A stretch of 64,000 nt of DNA from Epiperipatus broadwayi (lineage: Eukaryota; Onychophora; Udeonychophora; Euonychophora; Peripatidae), in NCBI GenBank assembly GCA_028023455.1, contig JAQFVV010012396.1, forward strand, positions 5,746,085-5,810,084, in the 5' to 3' direction. The notes under the pieces are model-generated. The model ran no database searches. It had not been told where the DNA came from and saw only the letters and a program-made list of their open reading frames with translations. Each line of letters starts with the position of its first letter. The first letter of the stretch is position 1. Made by a program: the position numbers and the translations under genes. Below are positions 23,935 through 35,884 of the stretch, piece by piece.

Positions 23935-24559
23935 TGACACCCACCCTTCACTAACCTATTAACTTGTTTACAGTTTAATTCAGTATTAACATTTTGGAAA
24001 AGACAAAAGCAATTTTAAGTGAATAACAAAATAGTGCAACTTGAGTGATTTTGTTTTGTCCCAAATTATATTTTAGACATTTAAAAATGTTTTTAAGTAT
24101 CCACACAACTTTAACAGGTGAGTGTGGCATAATAATTTCCAAGAATTAGTCAAACTTTTAAAACAAATTCTGTTAACATAAACATTCTGCTATATATGTA
24201 TCTCAGTCACCTTGGGAATTAAAATTATATGTGAGTTTTAAATAAATTAAGAGTAAATTTGTATATTTAACTTATAAAAATTAAAAATATAAAATAATAT
24301 AATTGTGTTGCAATGCTTATAAAATCTACTGCTTTGCAGCTTCACTTGCATATATATGTAGGTGTACTCACACATATATATATAACAATGTTTATACAAC
24401 TTTTAATTTATTTAGAATTAGATATATGTTAACAGTACCTAATACATGTGAATACATGTAAATACATGTGTACTGGGTTAAGTTTGAATTCAGAATAAAT
24501 ACTACTATGCATCATAGTAGGTGAAATGGGGTGTGTTTCAATAATACCCTTTCATATCC

Positions 24560-25240
24560 CTAAAGTCACAAAAATAAGAGAAAAATGAATTTACTTATAC
24601 ATTTGTACACACAAATTTTAAAAAAAAATTTAGCATTGGAAATTAGGATTTTAGAATTTGATCTTGCCTGTAAAGATTCTTCCTGGACCTTCATTAGTCT
24701 ACCACTGGATTTAAAGTATACCCAATGCATAAAATAGTTATAATATAATACTAAATAATACTAAAATGCTGATTACAAATCAAATTATTTTACATACAAT
24801 TCAGTATCCACGGTGAATTCTTGTCATATCAAAATTAGGAATATATAATATAAAAATATATACAAATTTACAATGTCAGGGAAGGTAAACATATTCCTAG
24901 ATAAACTTATCTAGTCTAAATATAATCTGGGGGTTTATTCATAAAATCAAAAAAAAAATGTTTATTAATAAATCCAGTTTTGTGCTTAGCAATCACAAAT
25001 ATATCTCCAAGACTTGATAAGTTAATTACTGAAAGGAATCAGCAACAATCGATTTTTGGTTTTATAATTATAATTGTTTTATTCAACTAATAAAATATTA
25101 TTCTTTGTTTTTCTTAAGATTTTGTTCATTATTTGTTTAAACTTTTGTTTATTAATTTAGTTTTGTATAGTTTTGTCAATTATTCTGTGTTTTTTATCAT
25201 TCTTTGAAAGTATATATATTAAATTTGTTAAACATTGCAA
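24560..25240. other. Unannotated AT-rich sequence
   Basis: No supported feature between R1 and the gypsy element; it may include the poorly preserved start of the 5' LTR. Confidence 0.35.
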
Positions 25241-25244
25241 TAAT

Positions 25245-25700
25245 TATGTTTTACTATGAAAACACCCACTCTTTCTTCCATTTTTTTTGCTCAATTCTTT
25301 ATTTGGTCTATAATAAAAAAAAAAGTTACAAAAATTGTTTGGTCTGTAGCATGTAGTCAGTTAAAAAATACTAAACTAGAGGACTTTAAGAAAGCATCTC
25401 ATATCTCAATGGATGCATCACTTGTAGGTATCCAAGTGGATATAGAGAATGATTTACAAGTTGACAGATCTTTAATTTTATTTTGTGTAAGCTTTTGTGT
25501 TATTTTTATATAAAGAATTTATGTATGAACATTATGTACATGTATTTTTATATACATATATATTAATGTTACCTATGTGTTGAAATACAATATCATTGTT
25601 ATTGAAATATATGCTCTGTAACTTGTTGAGGCAGGTTATTTCATCATTAGGTCTTTTCCACACTCTCACATTCCTGTGTGTGGTATTGGAGGGGGTAACA
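25245..25700 (+). repeat. 5' LTR of the gypsy element (partial boundaries)
   Basis: The part from about 25315 to 25690 aligns to 29795-30030: attg(t/g)tttggtct versus gtaattggtctgg, tccaa(g/a)tggatatagaga at 25430 and 29886, gatctttaattttattttgtg versus gacctttatttttatcttgtg, and ctctcacattc(c/t)tgtgt at 25663 and 30013. The upstream limit is not resolved. The frame 25256-25513 across it is not a gene. Confidence 0.65.
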
Positions 25701-26569
25701 TAACATTGAAGAAAGCAATATAGCATGGAGCAATTGTAATCAAAATAATACCTGATAAATTTCAGCATCAACACTCAAAACAATTAAATTGCTAAATTTA
25801 AAAATAAATTGATTTCACATATACACACAGAGGAATTCTAACAGGACAAACATCCATTGACAAAATTTGATATAATTAAATTCTCTGAATGGTATTGGTG
25901 TAAGGTGAGAGTAAATCCCCTTCCCCACTAAATAAGTTTGAGAATGATAGTAGATTATGTGTACCCCTATCATTCTCACGAAGAACTAATTGCAAAACTT
26001 TATTATTTTTTTAATATAGAACCCTTTTATTATATAGCTAAACTACATATCAGAAATAGAAAGCAATTCAGAAGTGAAGTCGTTAAGAGAATATGATAAA
26101 GCATTCAGGGATCTAACTAAGAAGGTGGTATATAATAATTCCATGGAAGAAGTTCTCTCAAATATTTTTTATGAGAAATAACTGATGAGAAAATGAGGCA
26201 ACTTCTAGCTGATGTATTCATATATAATAAAAAAAAGACTTAGCACATGAATTATTATTAGTATTCAAAAAATTTCAAAATAATCTTTCAGCAGAAAACA
26301 GTAACCTTTATTAAGAAAAATGAAAAAGAAATGCAAGCAAAATTTTAAAAAAAAATGGCTATTGTAAAAAAAGGGTAACACTTAGTCCTATAGCTGCAAG
26401 TGAAAAAACTGTGAGATCTGTAAAAATAACTAACACGTGGCTAAAGTTTGTAGGAAAGCAGATCACAATGATAAAGAATCAAATGTCTCAAATGGTTGAA
26501 ATAAAATGGGCAGTAAAATTAAAATAACATAATGGGAAAAATGTAAAAAAATGACTTAGATCAATATAT

Positions 26570-26670
26570 ACTATGAATTGGGATATAAAAACTGAACTCA
26601 CCATGTTGATAGATAGAGAATCAGTTATATCACATATTGCAAAGAGATTAAAAATGTTTGGCATTTAAAT
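26570..26670 (+). pseudogene. Gypsy aspartic protease remnant
   Basis: The frame reads KTELTMLIDRESVISHIAKR, corresponding to the 'MLIDTGSxVSxI' active site of LTR-retroelement proteases with the catalytic D-T/S-G decayed to DRE. It lies just upstream of the RT as expected. Only a short stretch is recognisable. Confidence 0.5.
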
Positions 26671-26989
26671 GTAAAAATTTGGTGGAGTTAAAAAAAACTA
26701 ATTTTCATGCAAATGATTGAATATATTCAATAAAGTTAAAATTGTATTTATATAATTGTAAAAAAAAAAATTCAACTAATTTTAGACCAAGAATAGTTCA
26801 GACCTTTAGAAATCAAACTGGAAATGATAAGTTGTATTTTTATAGGGGGATGGGATCTTTTTTTTTTAACTTCTTTAACTGTGGACAAGCAAAATATTGC
26901 TTATGGAAAATGCAAAATCTATAATTTAATAAATCATAAAAGGGGATATTCAAAAAACAAAAGTAGAGAAAATTCAACATTTGGCTACA

Positions 26990-27600
26990 AGAAGAAAATT
27001 AACACCATTAGAAAAATTTGAGTAGCCTATCTTATTTACTGCTATTACCAAATCATATGGTTTGATATGCATTTGTAACAATTATCACATAACCATTAGT
27101 AAAAATCGATGTCAAAATGTATATCCCACATAGAAAGTTAGGAAAGTGTTATCATCAATTCAAAAATGCTCATATTTTGCAAAGCTAGATATGAAATTGT
27201 AGTATTTCACCAGATTTCAGTAGTTGAAGAATCAGTAAAATTCTTAACAATAACAACTTACTTGAGGCTTTTTGAATATAATTATTTATTTTTTAGGATT
27301 ACTTCAAATCCAAATGTCTTGAAGCTAAAGTGGATGACCTCATCCAAAAAATAAAAGGAATCATATCCTATTATGATGATATATTGAATGTCACAAATTC
27401 AAAGTCAGCTTTCAAAATGTAGGTAATGAGTGTTGTAATTAATTATATAATTTCTGGATAAGATTTAATCCTGAAAAATGCTTCTGGAAAACTGAAGAAA
27501 TAAATTTATTAAAGTATGGAAATGCCCTACACTTGAAAAAGTCAGTTCATTTAAAGAAATCCTTGCAGTTATGAATGTTATGCAACATTAAGCTTTTTAA
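26990..27600 (+). pseudogene. Gypsy reverse transcriptase (decayed)
   Basis: Ordered motifs survive across several frames. LEKFE with a stop and then PILFTAITKS (ancestral 'S-x-WA-PIV-V-KS') is followed by GLICICNNYHITISK ('GSIRICGDYKVTINK') near 27065-27105. EESVKFLTITTYLRLFEYN follows at 27220-27285, then SYYDDILNV at 27366-27392, the catalytic YxDD with both Asp retained. Weak 'NPEKCFWKTEEINLLKYG' sequence lies near 27470. In an active element the enzyme copies the tRNA-primed RNA genome. The frames are interrupted, so no product is possible. Confidence 0.8.
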
Positions 27601-27889
27601 GACTTGGTAAATTTTTATTCAATTTTTTTTAAGGTCAGACCCATAGCACAGCCACTAGACAATCATTTATGAAAGGATTGCAAATGGAAGCAAGAAAAAA
27701 AACGAGAAATATTTTTAAGATGTTTAAAACCCTCCTAATATCTGATAGACTATTAGTACAATATATTAGCAATTTATAAATACTGTTGACTATTTATATC
27801 TATGAATATGGAATAGAAGTGATAATCATCAACTAAGCAGTTGAGGATAAAATATTTAATGCATTTGAATCTCATGCAATGTTAAGACA

Positions 27890-28155
27890 AAAAAAAATTG
27901 CAGCTATCTCACAAAGAAGCTTTAGCCATTATGTTTGTAGCAAAGAAACTTCATCAATATTTACATTGTCAATGTTTTAGGATCAACACCAGAAAAAAAT
28001 TTTTTTTAGATATTTTGTCAACAAAATAAATCTACACTGGAGCAATTAAGCCCATGCAGTCTGTGTTGGTACAATGTTTTATCATATATGATTTGAATTT
28101 ACGTATCACAAAAGGGAGTTCTATTCAGCACTGTAGATGCTCTGTTGAGAATATC
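27890..28155 (+). pseudogene. Gypsy RNase H remnant
   Basis: KEALAIMFVAKKLHQYLHCQ at about 27913 matches the 'EKEALAIIFGVKKFHQYLYG' segment of gypsy RNase H. WYNVLSYM and VSQKGVLFSTVDALLRISD near 28070-28155 match the terminal 'W-x-x-x-LSAYxYxIxYxKGxxNxNADALSR' stretch. Stops lie between the two. Confidence 0.8.
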
Positions 28156-28173
28156 TGACAGAATAGAAACTCA

Positions 28174-28271
28174 ACAAAACAAAGCAAAACTTTCCATATA
28201 GCAGTGCCATCTTGTACTAACAAGAGCAATCAATGGATGTGCTAGTATGAGATAGTGATCATGTGATGTTT
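28174..28271. mobile_element. 98-bp foldback-family C fragment inserted in the gypsy element
   Basis: The insert is flanked by perfect 14-bp duplications agaatagaaactca at 28160-28173 and 28272-28285. Its left part (aaagcaaaactttccatata, gcagtg) matches the termini of the palindromes at 31835 and 53628. Its right part (gtgatcatgtgatgttt) is the complement of sequence at 53585-53605. It is therefore a deletion derivative of that family. Confidence 0.75.
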
Positions 28272-28539
28272 AGAATAGAAACTCACAGGAATGATGCTAA
28301 AATTAATTATATAAATCCATTGTGCACCTGAAGACAACAAATATAAAATTTTCATGAAATAAATTTGTGAAGCATTGCTAGTTCAAAGTCTGAAAATACT
28401 CTCATTTTCATTCTAGATAACTAAAAATGATTATCAATTTCAAAAGATTATATTTAATTGAAAATAAAATAGTAGTTTTACCATAGAGTAGATAAAACAT
28501 TTTAAAAATCGATATACCAGAAATATCCTGGTATTGTTT

Positions 28540-29150
28540 ATGCCAATCATTGAGCATGTGGATATATATGGTTGCCAAAAATTGATGAGTCTATTGGAAA
28601 AAATATTAAAACTTGTGAGTTTTGTGTAAGTATAGCAAACCTACCAAAAAACTGCAGGATTTATAAATAATTTTATCTGATGGTTATCATTGCATATTCT
28701 AAATGAGTAGAGTATATAAAAAATAATACAGGAACAGAAAAAACTATTAAAAAGTTAAGAGAGATGTTTGTTATCATGAACTTTCAGGAATAGTATCGAC
28801 AGTGTTTGTCTAGAAAAGTTTATTGACTAAGAAAGTCTTAAACATGTAAAATCTTTTTGAATCACCCAGAATCTAATTGATTAGCTTAATAAATCAAGTT
28901 ATGTTAACATACATAAAACATTATGCACAATCATGCTACATTGACATGTAATGCCTTCTTTTACAAATCACGATCTAAACTATTGATAAATAAAAACTTA
29001 GTAACAATGTTACCACTTCTACTTTCTTATAAAAGTTAGTGACCAAAATAATTATAAAATTTAATAAAAAAATGTAAAATTTGCAATAGAAGATCAAATC
29101 TGGATTAAAAATAATTTATTGAAAAATTGAGTAAAAGTCAGGATTGTTGA
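28540..29150 (+). pseudogene. Gypsy integrase (decayed)
   Basis: YIWLPKIDESIGKNIKTCEF followed by C near 28560-28610 is the zinc-binding end of the integrase (C-x2-C retained as CEFC). After it come the catalytic-core landmark VIIAYSK near 28690 ('VVDAYSKWPEV'), GTEKTIKKLREMF near 28735, and a C-terminal DQIWIKNN near 29095 ('GDxVWVRNY'). Integrase inserts the cDNA into host chromosomes. Multiple stops are present. Confidence 0.78.
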
Positions 29151-29516
29151 GATTCTATCTAAAAGAGATAGTAAAATTTAGAATGAAATGATAATTGGGT
29201 CTTAAGAAGATACATCTATTATCTAAGATAAAGCAGTAACATTGGTATCATGGATAAAAGTATTATTGCTATTAAACAGAAGTAAGTCTATCAAGAGTGA
29301 ATGAATCTATTAAAAACATGAGAAAGAAATCTTCAAGCAGTTCATACAGATGCTAACACAAAAACCTTAAGAGATTAATACCCTGCAAACAACTCTTACA
29401 AAAAACTCAGGAAGATCAGGATGATTGAGTCAGAGAGAAAGAAAACTATCCAAATATCTCCAAAATTAGATATGGAATAAAGTGTAATGAATTAGCAAAC
29501 TCCAAGTTCTAAAGTA

Positions 29517-29528
29517 AAGGGGAGGGGT
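29517..29528 (+). other. Polypurine tract of the gypsy element
   Basis: aaaggggagggg directly precedes the 3' LTR. Such a tract resists RNase H and primes plus-strand synthesis; its position confirms the element orientation. Confidence 0.75.
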
Positions 29529-30060
29529 ATGAGTAATGTATGCATTTTTATTTAGTTAATATATTTTTAATTTCAGGCTATATTTTATAAAAACAATGCA
29601 GTACATATTATATTAATTTGATACAATTTAGATTGCACATGTTCCAATCTTTGAAATGAACATCACAATTGGAGTAATTATAATTAAGTTAATCTTGACA
29701 GAGAGATTAATGATAAAATAGCTGAATGTTTTTTTAAAAAACAACCTATATTAATTACTATTGTTAAACTCCTCATTAGTTATTTGGAAAAATATAAATT
29801 GATCCAAAAGTAATTGGTCTGGAGGGAGAGCTAAAGGATTTTATGGAATCAGCTCATATCCCAGAAAATCTACCACCTTTAAGTCTCCAAATGGATATAG
29901 AGAACAATTTATAGATCATACAGACCTTTATTTTTATCTTGTGTAAATCTCCAAGTTGCTTTCTTCATTAAGAACTTGTACAAGAACTTTATTTATATGG
30001 ATTATTCCATGCTCTCACATTCTTGTGTTTGGCTGCCTAATTCAGGATTATTCAGTCATA
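29529..30060 (+). repeat. 3' LTR of the gypsy element
   Basis: Starts after the polypurine tract and aligns to the 5' LTR from about 29795 to 30030 (see the matching blocks given there). The first 260 bases have no clear partner upstream, so the 5' LTR is probably truncated or strongly diverged. Confidence 0.65.
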
Positions 30061-30703
30061 TATAAAAATTAAACCATTATACATAACAGTTGGCAACAGT
30101 TACTTATCTCAATGATGTTTATAAAGACTTCATTAAATTATAAATACTAAAATATAAAAATAAATTGTAATTAAATGGTTGCAAGAAATAGCAACTATTA
30201 GTAATATTACTAGATTATAGTATCCTATAACTATTAATAATATTATTAGATTATAGTATCCTATAACTGTATGTATTGCAACTTGCCTTTGATTGGCAAA
30301 AAACTTTACAGATAAAAATTAGTATTTAAAAATTGAATAATGGTTAAATATTGCGAAGAAATTTTGTAAAAATTCTTTATTTTCAACGCAGTTTCATATT
30401 TTATTTATTTATTCATCTGATTTGAATATGTAATAATAATTTTATCAATCTATGTTATTTCTAGTTTGATTAAACAAATGAACAAATAGTTTGATCAATA
30501 AATTATATTCAGTAATTCAAAAAGTTCAAAACTATAAATTTTCTGAAAATTATTCAATTAATTATTGAATAAAATTCTAAAATATTAATACACTGCTGTT
30601 TATAGATAATTTAAAAGATAAAAATAGTTTGTAAGAAATATTAACATTCCAATGAGAATTCATCTAGAAAATTTATAAATTCAATCATAATTCGTTTATC
30701 ATT

Positions 30704-30844
30704 AAAATATCTAAATATTTTTCCCCCCATGTATCAAAGTGTCGGCCGGGAAGTGAACCCGCAAACCCGGGACAACTGCTTGTAAGGCAGTTGTGCTGAT
30801 CACTCGACCACCAACGCTTGACAGAATAAAATATCTAAATATTT
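30704..30844 (-). mobile_element. tRNA-derived SINE, copy 1, with 17-bp target duplications
   Basis: The body 30721-30827 lies between perfect 17-bp duplications aaaatatctaaatattt (30704-30720 and 30828-30844). On the minus strand it reads like a tRNA: a gcgttgg/ccgacac acceptor, a box-A-like tggtcgagtgatcagca, an anticodon arm actgc-cttacaa-gcagt (anticodon TAC in the loop), and the box-B gggttcacttcccgg. The spacing between anticodon arm and T arm is longer than in a normal tRNA, and a G/A-rich tail follows the acceptor. It is therefore a retroposon, not a functional tRNA. Confidence 0.85.
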
Positions 30845-31009
30845 ATAAGCAATTCTGAAAATTTTTAGAAAAAAAACCATAATATTATTTAATATAAATA
30901 ATAAATAAAATATTACTCAAAATTGCGGAAGATTTTTAATTATTTCATTTGTTTTTTATATATAGGAAATAGAAATTATCTATTATTTATTTAATATCAA
31001 AATTAATTG

Positions 31010-32760
31010 ATCTGAAATTTCTAATATTTTCTTTATCACTTTTTTTAAATAATAACATCAGTACTGCAATCTTCCAGTCATCTGGTCTATTTTTATCATT
31101 TAGACATTTGATATATAACTTTGCCCATAATTTTTCTATTTCTTCATCTTCTTCCTTTTAGTTATTAATTATAATGCCATCACTATTTTCTCTTCGTCAT
31201 AATTATAATTATATGTCTCACTTTTTCATTTCAAATAATGGGCAATTCATAAAATATGATAATTGTAGGGGATATCTTTTTTGTTCTTTATTACTATATG
31301 AATCATAATAGAACTATTCCACACATTTTAGGATGTCATCACTCTTTTGCGTAATAGTTTCATATTTTATTCTTATTGCAGAAATAAGTTTCCTATCAAT
31401 ACTAATATGTTGTTTATCACTTTTGAGGCTTTTATTCTTTTCTATATCTTTTCTTCCTAATTTACAATTATATATTTTCTATATACCTATCAACTCTTTT
31501 TCAGACTCTTTTACAAAATTCTAGATATTCAATCCCTCCTAGTGTGTCTTTTCTTTATAAATTATCTTGACACAGTAAAAACTTTACTAGTCAGATGCTA
31601 CCTTATTGTACCAACTATCTTTGTTGCAGTTTTCAATAGAGTATCAGTTTTTTTAATTGATTTCAAATAAAATCTTAATAATCTTCAAAATTTGTTAATA
31701 TTTTTAAATGATTTACAAGTTCTAATTTAAATTTTTTGGAATATTTCTGAAAGTTAGAAATATCAATTGTGAATATAATTTTTCTAAATAATTATTTTCT
31801 CTAATTTTTCATTAACATGTATTTTATATTTCAGATACAGAGACAAAACTTTCCATATAATAGCATCACTCAGTGTAAGCTAGAGTAGTCAATGTATGCA
31901 GAAAGATTTGTGCATAAAATCCCTATCTAGTGCCTACTCATTTAATATGCGTAAAATCCCTATCTATTGCTTTCTCATCTAATGTCTAGTTGGGGATATT
32001 GGATAAATAGCACTAGATAGGGATTTTGAGGACAAATCTTTCTGCATCCAATGATTACTCTGGTTTGCACTAAGTGGTGCTACTATATAGACAGTTTTTC
32101 ATCTGTGTTAAACAGCTTGTATAAGCATAATGAATGGTGACTATGTGTGTTATTTTACATTTCACTAATTGATGATCACTTCCTGTGCTGAATTTATTAA
32201 GAACATTATAATCTTAAAATCCATATTTTCTGTTAGTCAAAATATAATCCAATTCTGCTGCATCTTCATTTAGATGCTTCAATTTCGATTTCTGTTTAGC
32301 ATTTTTCTTTTAAAAAAATCATAATATAAAGTTTTTCTTTTCTGCATGTCCTCTCTCATTTCTATCACCATAATCAAATTAACACATAATACTTTCATCT
32401 TTTAATCATTTATTAATTTTGGCATTAAACTCTTCCATGACATTCTAAAATGTTGTTTGGTCTGATTAAAATCTTTTGTACATTCATATAAATATATTTT
32501 ACTTCATTACAATGACAATTTGTTAGGGCTTAAACCTGAATTATCTGTATTTGGTATCTTCCATTAAATTAAATAACTAAACTTGCCATTCTATCTGATA
32601 TCCATTCTGTTGTGCCTTCAATATTTCTGCCTTTGTAATACAATACATGTCTACTTTTTAAATCAATTATCTCTTCACCTTTTTTTCTAAGCTAGTTTGG
32701 CTTGATATTAGATAATTCTTCTTCCAATTCTTGCAATCTTTCCTCATTTGAAAGTGATCT
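31010..32760 (-). pseudogene. LINE with AP-type endonuclease and RT start (decayed, interrupted)
   Basis: The minus strand from about 32755 reads RLQELEEELSNIK, KGEEIIDLKSRHVLYYKG, WISDRMASLVI and YQIQIIQV. Near 32230 it reads ERGHAEKK, then LNEDAAELDYILTNRKYG. These match in order the endonuclease domain of LINEs of the 'craniofacial development protein 2-like' type ('KSGHVLYxxG', 'QIIQVYAPT', 'ERNxRGE', 'EIDFILTNR'). Farther on are IEYLEFCKRV (about 31530) and, at 31010-31190, ENSDGIIINN, LWAKLYIKCL, DDWKIAVLMLLFKKSDKENI and RNFRSI, the start of the RT. The catalytic RT half is missing. A foldback element occupies 31835-32147. Confidence 0.78.
31835..32147. repeat. Foldback family C, copy inserted in the LINE
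   Basis: The left end agacaaaactttccatata pairs with the right tatatagacagtttttc. Inner arms pair through gcagaaagatttgtgca/ggacaaatctttctgca and atccctatctagtgc/gcactagatagggat. The segment aaatccctatctattgc is also duplicated in the left arm. The right flank to 32147 matches the left flank of the copy at 53584, so the full family is longer than the palindrome. Confidence 0.82.
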
Positions 32761-35115
32761 GCACTTATAAGTGTCTAAATAAATGATCATTCAACAAAAA
32801 CAGCTTGGTCTCACAATCAGGAGATTATCACCACAATCCACCTTCAGCCTTCAATCATTATCTTATCTGGTGACTTTATAACTTCCTGGAAATAAGGTCA
32901 ATAATTTAGTTTTGTCTCTCATGCTTGTAAATATCTATTTTTAAAAAATTCATTCACATATACATTAATTCTTTCTCACTTAAGAGCTATAAAAGCAACT
33001 GAGGAGAAAGATCCCAGTGTTTCTTAATCATAAAGTCAAAAATAAAAAGGTAATAAATTTTTCAGACTGGTAAATGCATGTTGGTGAGCAACCCATTTAT
33101 GTTCATATGCTATGTGAATAATCATTTAGTAATAACAGATGCAATGAGAAGAATGTATGGAATGGACATTAAAAATTTGCTCTGCTTGTTTTTTTTAAAA
33201 TCTCAAAAGAAAATCACTTTCCTCCTTTCAGGTAACAGCAAACTCCTTTATAGAAGAAACTTCTGTGATATATTATAATGATCAGCTTATATATGTTTAT
33301 TTTAATTTAATTTAATTGATTCAGATTCCATCTGACATTAACATCAGGCAATAGATTGGCGCACACATGCATATATATATATATATATATATATAAGATT
33401 CAAAAATATATTTTTTGGAATATAATGATGATGATCATTACACAGCCACTATTTGCAATATCTGACTAAATCATGTAAAACATAAACTACTACCAATAAA
33501 ATGGGCATGGAGTAAATATGCAGACCAGATAATATTACATATAAAGTAGTTAATAAAATTTAAACAAATAACAAAACAGTAGTTTATTTACAAAGTATCA
33601 AAATTGTCAGACAAGATATCATGTTTTTTCTCTAAACATGCTTACATTACAGACTATATCATAAGAATTTATGACTCTTTATTTTATTTTATTTTTTATT
33701 TTTGCTTTAAAAATTTATACCACTAACCAAATTCTATAATCGAGCATATTTTTTGAAGAGCAATCCCTGGCCTTTAATACACCCTGGAAGTAATTCTATA
33801 CGTGGCTAACCTTCACAAATACAATGCATTTATTAATATCATTAGTTAATAACATAATCTACATGTATATCTAATATGAGATTATTTAATAAAAATTTAC
33901 ATTCCTTACAAGGATAATTCTAGGGAGTCCCCATTTTAAGCATGAATCTCAATTTAATAATAACTCAACTTAATTACAGATATGGCACATTTGAAACTAA
34001 TTTTAATTTATTAGTAACACTACTTCATTAATTGAGGTGCCCTTTGGATTCAACCCAGATTTACAAAACAAAACCATGAATAAATCCCCAAATAGATATT
34101 GGATAATAACTACATTTATATTATAAGTTCTACATACATAAAAATCTATCTTACAGTAATCAAAAAAAAGAACTAATTTACATACAAATGAACGTGATCA
34201 AATTTCAAAATAAATCTTTAACTTAAAGCCCTAATTATTATACTATACTTATTATTTTATACAGCTTTACATATTTGCTGACAATTTTACATTAAAGAAA
34301 ATTCTTTTTTTAAAAAAAGATAAAATTTTAACAAAAAAATATATATCATAAAGACAAGATAAAGTGAATTTTTTCAAATACCAATTTTTTTTCAGCTGCT
34401 TTAAAATACAGCTTGAGTGTTTATGGTTGCTTAGCAACAAATGCTAATTTTATTTTAAACATTTGCTTTCTCCTTAAACAATCAATTAAATAATATATTA
34501 TATACACACTCTATATATAATAAAATATAAATTGTTAGAATTAAATATACAGCTGAGAGGTCTTAAATTAAACTTAAAATAGTTAATATATTAGAATAAA
34601 CTAAACAGTTTTTAAACTTACACAACAAGAATTTTATAGCTGGAATTCTCCACACTTTATTGTAAGGAGTTTTTGTTTTGCAGACTAATATTTTTTCTAT
34701 GCTGGCTTCCATTAATTGATCCCATTTATAATTCTGTACCTTTCTTTATAAGTTACTATAATGTACTTTATAGACATTTTTCTTCATTTTCAATCAATAT
34801 TTCTTTAAGATAGTTTGGACAGATTTGTGACTGATAAAGGTTAGATTTCATGAGTTGGCAGTTTTTTCTTTCTTCTACTCAGTCATTTTAATAATGGTTA
34901 GATGCAGATTGAATAAAACAAGAATTCATTGAGATTTCCAAAAATAGGGTACTAATATGTTCCTTCTAATACAAATAAATCAAATGTATTCTCTTGTATA
35001 ATCTTCTTCCTCTCTCTCCATTTATAAAAAAATTGATTACAAAATTTATCCTAAGCAAACAAATAAACAGAGCTTCTAGGTTAAATAAAAAAACTAAAGA
35101 AAGTTAAAGATATTA
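32761..35115. other. Mostly unannotated AT-rich sequence
   Basis: Contains a short (TA)n at 33369-33395 and an isolated palindrome gttgcttagcaac at 34426-34438. No coding region or repeat copy could be supported. Confidence 0.4.
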
Positions 35116-35117
35116 TT

Positions 35118-35875
35118 GTAAGGAAATCAAGTCATACATCACATGGCTTAAGTTAATAAGTTTGTACTATAAATGTTATATAATGAGTATGCTAATAGCT
35201 CTTAACAAGCTTTTCCAAATTATTCCTATTTTCAGACCAGTTTTTAGCAGCACTAGGATATTCAGGCATTAGATTTAAAAATACCAGGTCAAGCCCTGCA
35301 TTTATCTAATAATTAACTATTAAGTAGAAAATATGATATTTGTAGACATCCATATGTCTTCAAATCTAGCTATCTAACTTAAATAGTCATATAGGTCTGA
35401 ACTAAGCTCATATACACCATATATAATAGCTTTAGCAATATAACATCACCAAGGCTTCAAAAGCAAAACTATAATTAGCATGCTCATTATGAAACATTTG
35501 TAGTACAAGTTCATTAAATTAAGTCATGTGATGTATGACTTGATTTCCTAGCAATTATAGTTTTGCTCTTGAAGTCTTAGTGTTGGTATATTTCTAAAGT
35601 TATTAAAATATGTTGTATCTGAATTTAGTTCAGTTCCATATGGCTATTTAAGTTAGATTGTTGGATTTGAACATGTGGATGTCTGAAATTTTCAGATTTT
35701 TTTACTTAATAGTTAACTATTAGATAAATGCTGGGCTTGACCTGGTATTTTTAAATCTAATGTCTAAATATTCTAGCACCTCACTGATGACAGCCAATAG
35801 CTAAAAACTGGTTTGAGGATATGGATGTTCAGAAAAACTTGCTAAGAGCTATTAGTATGCTCATTATCTAACATT
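35118..35875. repeat. Foldback family A, ~750-bp palindrome with compound arms
   Basis: The order is a-B-a'-B'. Short arm a (gaaatcaagtcatacatcac, 35126) and long arm B (agtatgctaatagctctta near 35188 through gcaaaactataatt) are followed by a' (gtgatgtatgacttgatttc near 35530) and B' (ending taagagctattagtatgct near 35855). Arm matches include taaaaataccaggtcaagcc and tttatctaata(a/g)ttaacta. B also matches 1180-1330. No frame is conserved. Confidence 0.85.
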
Positions 35876-35884
35876 AAAAATGTT

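Larger units (their letters stand above)
20979..24552 (-). mobile_element. Repeat R1, copy 2 (inverted), with a piggyBac-type insertion
   Basis: The reverse complement matches 4110-7937 in order and orientation. Its end atttgtacattc lies at 20981 and its start near 24552 (aataataccc). Removing the 753-bp TTAA-flanked insertion leaves about 2.8 kb, close to copy 1 without its Penelope insert (about 2.9 kb). The left copy-1 boundary (within RT sequence) and this copy end at the same R1 positions, which supports R1 as a discrete element. It contains a (TA)n expansion at 23858-23932. No coding capacity is seen. Confidence 0.75.
25245..30060 (+). mobile_element. Decayed Ty3/gypsy LTR retrotransposon
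   Basis: Direct terminal repeats near 25245-25700 and 29529-30060 enclose, in order, a protease-like motif (about 26600), reverse transcriptase (26990-27600), RNase H (27890-28155), integrase (28540-29150) and a polypurine tract (29517-29528). This domain order, with integrase last, defines Ty3/gypsy rather than Ty1/copia. The sequence motifs resemble the invertebrate K02A2.6-type polyproteins. Every domain carries stops and frameshifts. A 98-bp insertion with 14-bp target duplications sits between RNase H and integrase. It is an old, inactive copy. Confidence 0.85.

Noticed and set aside
25256-25513. 85-codon plus frame as a gag gene
   Set aside because: It lies inside the 5' LTR and matches the non-coding 3' LTR at 29795-30030.
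30721-30827. Functional tRNA-Val gene (anticodon TAC)
   Set aside because: Target duplications, a mismatched acceptor, additional sequence before the T arm and three related copies show a SINE.
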